A stretch of 64,000 bases of DNA from Ectocarpus siliculosus (Eukaryota; Sar; Phaeophyceae; Ectocarpales; Ectocarpaceae). Both the position numbers and the translations under genes were made by a program. The stretch covers positions 4,257,465 through 4,321,464 of the forward strand of contig FN649742.1 of NCBI GenBank assembly GCA_000310025.1, in the 5' to 3' direction. Below, piece after piece: positions 56,144 through 64,000 of the stretch. A model generated the notes under the pieces. The model was not told where the DNA came from, ran no database searches, and saw nothing but the letters and a program-made list of their open reading frames with translations. Within the stretch, counting starts at the first letter, position 1. Each line of letters begins with the position of its first letter.

Positions 56144-56836
56144 ATGACCGTCCCCACACACGACCTGGCCAAAAATGGAGCAAGTCCTAGCCTCCGTTTC
56201 CAGCTCCCCCTCTGCCAAGCCGTCGTGTGCGTGTCTGCTCTCCCTCTCACTCCCTCACTCTCTCTCTCCACAAAGGCGTGCGCCTTCCGAGGAATACGCC
56301 GCTTCGTACCCCACACCTACATTTATCCACATTTACAGGGCCCCCTCTCCCTACCCCTTCCTGAACCTCACTCCCAGAAAAAAGACAAAAACAGAAGCAA
56401 TGGCACCCATGCACGTACACCGTTAATTCTGATCCCACGACGACAGAGTAGGAACTCGGATATTTCAAGCGGGCACCACCTCGTCGGTATGTTGCTTGTG
56501 CTGTTGTACCGCGTCTACAGGGTCCTACACTGCCATGACGTCACGTCCGATGCGGTATTTTTTCCCACAAGTCCATCGTGCACGTTGAAGCGCACCCTTC
56601 TCATGAACCATCAAAACGCTGAGGCCACGCCAACGCCCAACACCAACAATGCCAGAAGAAGACGGGGAAAAAAATTGCCAACTTTGACCTGTGACGGGGA
56701 AGCGAATGAGACGGCAGCAGCGTCTCTCCCCTCCGCCTTAACGAAAAGCCAAGAACAGCAGCAGCTATACTACTCTCAGTCATGCGACTTGCTTCTGAGA
56801 CATCAACAAGGTATTGGCACAGCCTCGCTACAATAG
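56144..56836 (+). CDS. Hypothetical ORF, 230 codons
   Basis: An open frame with a hydrophobic N-terminal part and a Gln-rich end (SQEQQQLYYSQSC). No domain is recognised. It lies antisense to the expected 3' UTR of the Rieske-fibrillin gene. The composition is Pro/Leu/Ser-biased. Probably spurious. Confidence 0.15.
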   Translation: MTVPTHDLAKNGASPSLRFQLPLCQAVVCVSALPLTPSLSLSTKACAFRGIRRFVPHTYIYPHLQGPLSLPLPEPHSQKKDKNRSNGTHARTPLILIPRRQSRNSDISSGHHLVGMLLVLLYRVYRVLHCHDVTSDAVFFPTSPSCTLKRTLLMNHQNAEATPTPNTNNARRRRGKKLPTLTCDGEANETAAASLPSALTKSQEQQQLYYSQSCDLLLRHQQGIGTASLQ

Positions 56837-56872
56837 AGCCGTCCATTCGGCTACGAAAAAAAATGACCAACT

Positions 56873-57103
56873 TTGAATAATGATACGACGTGTACAATAT
56901 AGACATCTTCATGTATTTGCAGTTTCCGAGAAACATCGCTATTATTTCTCTCTCTCTCTCCTGGACACAATCCCCTTGGGGATCATCTTGAATAATGATC
57001 CGACGTGTACAATATAGACACCTTCACTTATTTACAGTTTCCGAGAAATATACTTCAGTAGCTTTTTTCTCCCTCTCTTTCCTGGACAGAATCCCCTTGG
57101 GGA
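56873..57103. repeat. 115-bp tandem duplication
   Basis: Two copies share TTGAATAATGAT, CGACGTGTACAATATAGACA, CAGTTTCCGAGAAA, and a C/T-rich stretch ending CAATCCCCTTGGGGAT. The period is 115 bases, with substitutions and a differing C/T tract between copies. Confidence 0.85.
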
Positions 57104-57187
57104 TCACCTTCTCTTTCAGAGGCCTAATGTTTTTAGGCTCCAATAAAGAGCGCTCTCGGTTTTTCTCGGACAACAAACCTTCAGCAG

Positions 57188-57189
<2 letters not shown>

Positions 57190-57267
<78 letters not shown>
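57190..57267. repeat. (CT)n microsatellite
   Basis: About 38 uninterrupted CT units, about 75 bases beyond the stop codon of the Rieske-fibrillin gene, so probably in its 3' UTR. Confidence 0.97.
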
Positions 57268-57269
<2 letters not shown>

Positions 57270-57341
57270 CTGCTCTCCCCTTTCCCTCCAACTCGTTGCC
57301 AAGAGATCAACCCCCCCCCTCCCACCCACTCCCTCTTCTGG

Positions 57342-59263
57342 CTACTGGAACAAGCTCTTGTTGGCGGCGCCCCCGTTAGTGACGGTAGGCGAAGACGAAG
57401 AAGAGGAAAGACGAGAAGACACCGGCTGGCGCGTGAGGACAAAGATGGAGCCCTTGTTCCCTCTCGCGATGCGGATGCCCTGGTTCAGGTACGTGGTCTC
57501 CATCCATCCCGTCGGGCTGTTTTCGTTTTTTTTTGTTTGTGTGTTCGGGCGAAAAACAACGGAAAGAAATGAGGGGGGGAGCGAGAATCATGTCGTGCGT
57601 TGTCTTATGGGGGGGGAGAGAAAGATAATGTTTTACTGACCACGTGAAAGAGGGGACGTGTGAAAGGAAATAGTCGTTACCCCAAACCGAAAACCGATAT
57701 ACCGATATAGGTGGCATTTGCTCCTTCACTGCCTCCCTGTCGGTGAAACAACAAGCTTGGCGCCAAAGACGAAAATGGCAAAAGAAAAAAAGGCCACACA
57801 CACGTTCCCACCCACCACCGACCCCAAGCCTTCAAGCCAGCACGAAAAACAACGGAACTCAGGCAGACAAGTGAAAAGTGAAAAATGAAAAATGAAAGAA
57901 AAAACAGCACCACACCAGCGTTAACATGGAGTAAACCGTTTGCGACGCTACGTTAAGACACCCTACGACCCAACGCTTCGTGCTGTTGTGCGTTTCTAGC
58001 CTTTCTGGCACCGACAGAGCCAGCCTCGCCGCAAAAGTTACGGGTTCGGACTGATAGGCAATTCCACAGTCGACACTGACCTGAAGCGCTGCAGGTGCGG
58101 AAAGGTGACCTTCATGCCCCCGACGTTCACAATCGCTTTGCGGAAGCCGACCATGAGGCGGCTGGCCTCGTCCTTCAGGGGCTCGATGACCGCGTCGAGC
58201 TGAACAGTCGTGGTGAAACCGCTCCAGCCCTTGTACACGGCACGGTTCGTCAAGGTCCTGGGCGGAAAATGGGGGGAGGGGGGGGGGGGGGGCGTACTCA
58301 TGGTTGGCATGCCCTGGCGGATATAGACCATTGACAGTAAAGGGGGGCGCGACTACGCAAACCCTCAAGTGCGCCGAGGAAAAACAAAAGCTGGCGTGCT
58401 GCGAGGTGTGCATGCTATTAATGTGTCAATGGTGACCGTAGCAAGCCTCACTGTCGACTGCTCTGTCGAGTCCTATGTAGTACAAGCTTCAGAAAGGTCG
58501 AGGAGACATCGCAATTCTTGTTGCGCCGACCTCAACCTAACCCTCTACCTCTATGGCAGCACCCGAATCTCGCCGGGGGTACTCCAAAAAATGCCGACAC
58601 GATGTGCCGAGTCAAAAAAAGGGTTCCCACCCACCCATACTCAAACGAGATCGCCTCGGAAACCTTACCGAGCCTTGGTGTCGATAATCTGGACGCTCTC
58701 CGACGTGTCTGCCCACAGGGGACGGCCGGTCTCCTTCCAGTCGAACAGGAGGGCCTCGCTACCGGCTTCTTTCAGCACCGCGAGCTGCGAAAAAAAAAAA
58801 AGAGTTTGGTATTGCATGCGATGTGATGCGATGCGCGGACCGGATCGAGATCGGATCGGGAGGAGGAGGACGTACGTACGTAAGCAGGTAGGAACCCTAC
58901 AGCTTTAAGCATGCGCGTGAAGATACGTGGCGTGCCGAGCGCAGGAAAGAAGGGATGCCTCGAAATAAGTAGCTCAACAAGCACTGATTCCTTCTGTGCA
59001 GGCTGTGAGAGAACAGGGTGTCGTTGCTGGCTTCCTCAGAACACCAAGATCGGCCACCCTTTCAGGTTTCCGACAATAAAGACAATAAAGACCGGCACAC
59101 TGGCTGCTATGGCTACCATGTGCGTGCCTCACCCGCTCCTTCTTCTCGGGGTCTGTCGAGGAGGCCAAGTCCCACCCCTCCTGCGCCCCCTCCTCCCCCC
59201 CGTCGTTCGACACGAACTCCAGGTGCCACTCCCCCTCCACGCTCTCTCTCAGGGCGTTCTCGT

Positions 59264-59294
<31 letters not shown>

Positions 59295-62200
59295 CGCCGC
59301 CCTGGCGGCCGCCGCCGCGTCCGCCGCAAGCTTCTGTTCACCGCCGCCGGCGTTCGGCGGAGGGGGCTGCGTCGTCGCCTGCACGTCTTCTAGGCGCCGT
59401 ATCAGGTCCAGGATGGCGGAGCGGTCGCCGCGCGTGGAGGCAAGGCCGCGCTCGCTGCGCGAGATGCGGTTGAGGAGCTCCATCTGGAGGGAGGTCTCGA
59501 GCTGGGTGTTGGCGCGCTCGGCGGCGGTGGCCTGGAAGTTCGTGATGGCCTTGCGGTACTGCAGCATCTGTTTTTTTCATCGTTGTTTCGGCGCATTCGG
59601 TTGGGTTGTGTCAGGCCGTTGTGGGTCGCGCGTCAGCAGCAGCGGCAACGAAACACGAAAACGCAAAGGTCCGTTGTGCGCAAGGTGGAAGTAGACTCGC
59701 TCATCATGTGTTTTGGCGGCGAGCCTCCGGTTTACTATAAAAAAAAATGAAAGTAACAATGGCGACGATTGGCTTTAGCCGTATTGTCGTCAATGTTGAA
59801 TAAGCAGCTGATGCCGTGGCTGTACATCTACAATTCACCTGCTGGTCGTAGCGGGCGTTCATGAAACCGCGCTGGTACTCGGGGTAAATGTTCTCAATGA
59901 TCTCCTTGTCCTCTTTCAGCGTCAGGTCCATCATCTGTCCGAACAAGAAATCTCCCGCCTGCAGTGACAGCGCAAGAGTCAGCCAGGGCAAGGTAAAGCG
60001 CGTCTCTTCAAGCGATCGTGGCGTGCGGCAAAAAGCGAGTGCTATTCACAACGGGACAAATTGGATCAAACCAAGATTGGGCTTGAACCAGGGCAACGGA
60101 GGATTTTCGTTCATCAAACGGTACCCCCGTCCCCCCTCCACCACACGCACCTTGTTGATGGGCCCCTCGTCGAGCGGGTGAGTGATGGCGAAGTTCCGGT
60201 AGAGCTTCCAGTGAAGCGTGGTCTCTCCGTCGGCCCTCGGCACCGCCGTAGCCTCGATGGTCTTGAGGCTGTTGCTGCCGAAGTACACGCGGATGACCGC
60301 ACGATACGGCAAGTGGAACTCGTTCTTCACCACCACCTGCGCTCCCGTGTGTACCGCGGGCGGAGCCAAAGAGGAAAAAAGGGGGGCAAATAAAGTTACA
60401 AGAGCGGAGAGACGCTGTCACAATATTCGCGCGGAGCGATCGGCAAGATATAGCAGTCAATCCGTGACACAATAAAAATGATGTTTCGAGGCTGACCTCT
60501 TAACGACCCCCCCTCTCGAAAAAGAGACTATTCGGGACAAGTACTTACCCCCTCCCCCGCCNNNNNNNNNNGGGGGGGGGGGGGGTATGTGTGTTACTAT
60601 TGGAGGAAGGAGGCGGAACGAAATGGGGTTGGGGGTTCGAGTTGCTTAGTGGTGGTGGAGGCGGCGGAGGTGGTCGGAGCTAGAAGAACGCCATCACCTA
60701 TGTGCCAAGCGTTTAGCAGAGAAAAATATTTTTAAGTGTGCCTTTTTTTTAATAAAAGATGACTCAACAAGTGTGGGTTCCGGGTCCGGATACTGTAGGT
60801 TGCGGACGGAGAAGCCGATATAAAATTTTCTTCACGAAAATTAGAGTAAAAAATAGGGAGTGTTGATCGATGTAGCTTACGACATGCTCGGTACTTGCCT
60901 ACGGAGCGCCCGAGCTCCGATATCTTCACGCGGGGGCTCGATCCAGCCACAAACCGCAACAACCAAAACGGCATTTTAACCAAAAAAAAAAACGAAGGAA
61001 AAAACTGCTTCCGCGACCAAGATACCAAGGGCAACACTCACAAGGGCAGACCAAGCGGTCGTTGGCGATCCACCCGCGGGCCAGGCTCGCCCCTCTGTGG
61101 ATGCAGACGTCCGACTGCGCGCTCACGCTTCCCGTCGAGGTGCGCCACAGGGCTATCGGCACCCCGTCGACCTCGACCTTCTTCACCTCCCCGGCCTTGA
61201 CGTCGGAGGAGTGGGCCACGGCCAGCCAGAGGTTCGGGACCCGCGTGGGGTCGATCCCTGCCGGCGCCTTCGCCTTGCCGGTGCCGGTGCCCGTCTCCGC
61301 CGCGCGCCGCTCTCGGATCTCCACGTGCCCGGTCACGCTCTGCAGGGCGGCCGCCCGAAAGCCCGACGGCGTAAGCTGCAGCTCCCCGGCGGTTGCACGG
61401 CCGCCCACGTCGGGGCCGCCGCCCTCGGCGATCTTCTGCGCGATCTCTTCCGCTACGCTAGCGGCGTGGTCCCGGGGGGGGACGGCGGCGGAGGCGGCCG
61501 CTGCCGCGGCCGCCGCGGCCTCGCTCTCGAGTGAGTACTCCGGCAGTGCGGCGGGCAGCGGGGGGAGGTCGAAGGCCCCCCTGGTGGGCAGGACGGAGTG
61601 GACGTCGCCACGGATCTGGCCGTTGCGGCTGAAGGTGACGCCGCCGAAGCGGATGTCGATGGATTTGGTGGCGTTGCTGCGGAGAATCGGGCCTATACCA
61701 ATGGTTTCCGGCATCCCCGGGATCTGCACGCGAGTAATACACGTTTGGTCGACACGCGGGAGTTAATGGATGAAAACGTGGAATATTAGACTACGTCGAG
61801 CTTGGATTTCTACCTTTTATTCTATGCGAGCTAGAAGCACTGCTAACACAAGCTGTCTACGATATAGAAGTTCGTCTTCACTATTTAGAAGCATTTTTTT
61901 CTGGAATCTGTTTGTGGAAGGGAGAGATGGACACCGCGACGAAACGAAGATGGATCCACGCACCAACGCTGCCTGCACGGGCGGGATTCATTTGAAGAAG
62001 GTCTCTGGGCGCAATGGATCCTTGACCGGGGGGGGCGGGGGGGGGGGGGGGGCGCGAGGCTCAACACTATGAAAGGGGGACAGCGACACAGCGATACACG
62101 TGGTGTCAAGACCGTGCCACCATCGCAAGCCAACGCATCTTTGAGAACTTTCCGACGACATCAACGTTGCAGAACCTCAAAACCGTCACAAACAACACAC

Positions 62201-62776
62201 GACGCACTTTATACCGTTTCGAGCGAGCCACGTCACCGGAGGCAGAAACAAAACTTTCACCCCGAGACTGACTGCACACACTGCCTCTCGCAGAGCAATC
62301 GTGTGGTGCAGTGAGGTCAGAGCGGTTCGTGCCTCTACACATCGTTTGTAAAAACTCAGTGAGTACGTTCGCGTGCCACACCAACAGCAGTGGCGAAATA
62401 GAAAAGAACACCTCAACCGGCGCGTGCTTGCTGTTTGAAAATTGAAAGGCACAAGAAAAACGAACAGACAGACAGGTCGACAGCATAACCAACCCTGTTT
62501 TCTCTCTCCCCCCCCCCCGACCCTTCCACGACGAGCTCTCACCCCATCCAATTGGTCGAAATCTTCGCCGGCGTCCATGGTGGGGGCCCCGCCCCTCCGT
62601 CTTGCCGAGGCCACGCGGCGGCCAGAGAGCGTCCCCACGCCCGTTGTTGAACCAAACGTGCCAGTTCGAATCCGGGCTGTAGCAGAGAGCGGGACGCGAA
62701 GGTGGAACCGGCGTGCTACCGCCGAGAGCGTGAGCAGCAGCAGCAAGGGGGAGCAGCAGCGCGAGCCATGCCCCAT
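57342..62776 (-). CDS. Rieske oxygenase-PAP/fibrillin fusion, plastid-type leader
   Basis: Exons: 62776-62543, 61723-61042, [gap], 60336-60151, 59958-59839, 59567-59133, 58784-58669, 58257-58081 and 57516-57342 (TAG). All but the junction over the gap agree in phase, giving about 708 visible codons. The leader has a signal-peptide core (PLLLLLTLSAVA) and then an Arg/Ser/Thr-rich stretch, as for a stramenopile plastid. Exon 2 ends in a Rieske [2Fe-2S] domain: WLAVAHSSDVKAGE, CIHRGASLARGW, and CP at the border, with the YHGW partner not seen. 60336-59839 (KNEFHLPYRAVIRVYFG, LHWKLYRNF, DKEIIENIYPEYQRG) fits the C-terminal part of a ring-oxygenase catalytic domain. From 59567 on, LDLIRRLEDVQ, VEGEWHLEFVS, WSGFTTTVQLDAV and TGWMETTYLNQGIRIARG form a PAP/fibrillin domain. 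A pigment- or lipid-related plastid role is inferred. Confidence 0.85.
60562..60571. other. Assembly gap (10 N) inside the Rieske-fibrillin gene
   Basis: Ten N between C-rich and G-rich homopolymers. It lies in the 0.7-kb interval where the exon or exons for the second Rieske ligand pair and the mononuclear iron site should be. True gap size is unknown. Confidence 0.95.
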
Positions 62777-63592
62777 GGTTGCCTCGGTCCTCTGGCTCGG
62801 ACCTTTGCGTCGCCTGTCTCTTATCCCTTTTTTTCCCCTTTTGGCGGTGTGTGGATCCGGTGCTCGTCACCAGCAGACTCGGAACAACTCTTTGAAACTG
62901 CCTTGTTGGATTTGGGGCTTGTGGCGGAAAAAAAAACTGTCACGCCGGCGACCCGCCAACACTCCCCAAAATAAAAAAAACTTACTGCAGCTGTGTGGAA
63001 TGAGGCACTGGTGGAAAGCAGAGTGGATCCACAGCGAGAGTTTGTGGCGAAGTCTGCCACGGGGTCGAGGTTACCGGCTTCGAATTTGGCACAGCCCGGG
63101 GGTGCGTGAGGTGTGACGTGTGAGTCATTTGGCTTCTTTTTTTTTTCGTCGGAACCTGTCTCTCGCAGTAAATGAACCTGAACGCCTCTGGTTGTGAGGA
63201 CCGTTTGGTAGATCTGGTAGATCTGGTACATGCATAGTTGCGCCGCACGCAGCACGCACCTCGAGTCCTCGAGTTCATCACGGGCATCACGGGATAATAC
63301 GATTACACGCCTTGCGAGGGTCGACGTTCCAAAGAGTTGGCGAACAACGAACAGTGTCGCCAGGTTTCTGGTTGCGAACACTGTTGGGCGCGCTCACATC
63401 AGCTCGAAGCTCGCTCACCATACAGCTGACAAGACGGAAATACAGCGGTTGGGTCTTCTCGGCACTCGCGGACAAATAGCGGTGGAAACTCGTTGAAATC
63501 TGCCGGACGCCGAGGCTAGCAGAGCGGCGCAGTATTCCTTCGCCCGCCTTCCAGACACACCTCCACCCACATCTCGTGGACCTTCCCTCGCC
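62777..63592. promoter_or_regulatory. 816-bp head-to-head intergenic region
   Basis: Lies between the start codons of the Rieske-fibrillin gene (minus) and the CRAL-TRIO gene (plus). It must hold 5' ends for both unless distant leader exons exist. No specific element was recognised. TAGATCTGG is repeated near 63208-63226. Confidence 0.45.
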
Positions 63593-64000
63593 ATGGGAGT
63601 GAAAGAAATGGAAGCATCAGTGGTACAGCAACCCTCTACTTCGAGGTGGAGTTGGGAATGTGAATCTCCACCGCCATCCCTTACACCCGAGCAGGCGTCG
63701 ATGCTGGAGACAACCATCGCAGAAGTTCAAGCCAGTCCGCTCTGCTCAGGCGCCGCCGTAGCCAACGGCGGGAGGACGGCCGTTTGGCGCTACCTGGAGG
63801 GAGCGCAGTGGAGGCTCGAGCCGGTCCGAGGGAAGCGAGTTAGCGAGTTTTTTCTCGAGACATTGGCGTGGAGGCAAGACGGCGGTGTGGACACGGTGCT
63901 GGATCGAGCTCACACTTTCGTCGACGAAGCTTCCTCGGGGAAGCTGTTCGTCCGAGGCACCTCTCTGTTGGGCCGGCCACTGATCTGGGTTCATGCCGGG
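63593..64000 (+). CDS. Sec14-like CRAL-TRIO lipid-binding protein, 5' part only
   Basis: The frame starts at an ATG in good context (CGCCATGG) and stays open for 136 codons to the window edge. After about 60 acidic and Ser/Pro-rich residues comes the helical N-lobe typical of Sec14 proteins: VWRYLEGAQWRLEPV, then FFLETLAWRQDGGVD. The start of the CRAL-TRIO fold follows: GKLFVRGTSLLGRPLIW, matching the family's GK.Y..G.D..GRPV pattern. Such proteins bind and exchange phosphoinositides, phosphatidylcholine or other hydrophobic ligands between membranes. The ligand-pocket residues lie beyond the window, so specificity cannot be judged. It is head to head with the Rieske-fibrillin gene. Confidence 0.75.
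   Translation, partial: MGVKEMEASVVQQPSTSRWSWECESPPPSLTPEQASMLETTIAEVQASPLCSGAAVANGGRTAVWRYLEGAQWRLEPVRGKRVSEFFLETLAWRQDGGVDTVLDRAHTFVDEASSGKLFVRGTSLLGRPLIWVHAG

Noticed and set aside
61062-61766. 234-codon plus-strand frame opposite the Rieske exon
   Set aside because: It is a shadow of the GC-rich Rieske exon, whose minus frame carries recognisable domain motifs.
1-64000. CRISPR arrays, bacterial operons, rRNA genes, retrovirus-like or LTR elements
   Set aside because: No spacer-repeat pattern, Shine-Dalgarno-linked gene chains, rRNA blocks, or integrase, protease or envelope-like reading frames were seen.

Overview
This window reads as nuclear DNA of a brown alga, most like Ectocarpus. 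The main reasons are: intron-rich genes with GT-AG borders; two cysteine/histidine motifs of the EsV-1-7 type, a family strongly expanded in brown algae; an apparent signal-plus-transit leader on a plastid-type protein, as expected for a secondary red plastid; abundant microsatellites; and two assembly gaps. The species is inferred and was not tested against any database.

Layout. 1-2.9 kb: a plus-strand gene fragment of unknown function, whose first visible exon is a five-copy 138-bp minisatellite. 2.9-6.2 kb: nothing supportable except a small stem-loop at its left edge. 6.2-9.2 kb, possibly to 11 kb: a minus-strand EsV-1-7 gene. 11-21.6 kb: gene-poor DNA with a 5'-truncated LINE, a tRNA-like sequence, a decayed Helitron fragment, tandem repeats and a recurring TAGTCTA/TAGACTA motif. 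21.7-35.4 kb: a large plus-strand gene with about nine tryptophan-centred Sfi1-like helical repeats, roughly one per exon, followed by coiled coil and a low-complexity tail. One of its introns holds a 366-bp near-perfect palindrome. 35.4-37.9 kb: spacer with a 100-base gap. 37.9-47.1 kb: a complete 14-exon minus-strand FadE-type acyl-CoA dehydrogenase (776 aa, probably mitochondrial). 47.5-52.3 kb: a complete 6-exon plus-strand guanylate kinase (271 aa), head to head with the dehydrogenase across 437 bp. 52.3-57.3 kb: spacer with weak ORFs, a 115-bp tandem duplication and a CT microsatellite. 57.3-62.8 kb: a minus-strand gene joining a Rieske oxygenase to a PAP/fibrillin domain, interrupted by a 10-base gap. 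63.6-64 kb: the start of a Sec14-like CRAL-TRIO gene that runs off the window.

The genes do not form an operon-like pathway. Shared themes are lipid metabolism (acyl-CoA dehydrogenase, Sec14-like protein, fibrillin-type lipid-associated domain) and head-to-head or tail-to-tail packing. A short dispersed repeat of 50-80 bp occurs at least seven times, on both strands, in introns or candidate introns of four genes. The best candidate for something undescribed is the Rieske-fibrillin fusion. Exon borders of the dehydrogenase, the kinase and the visible Rieske-fibrillin exons were checked by hand for splice sites and phase; the other gene models are partial.
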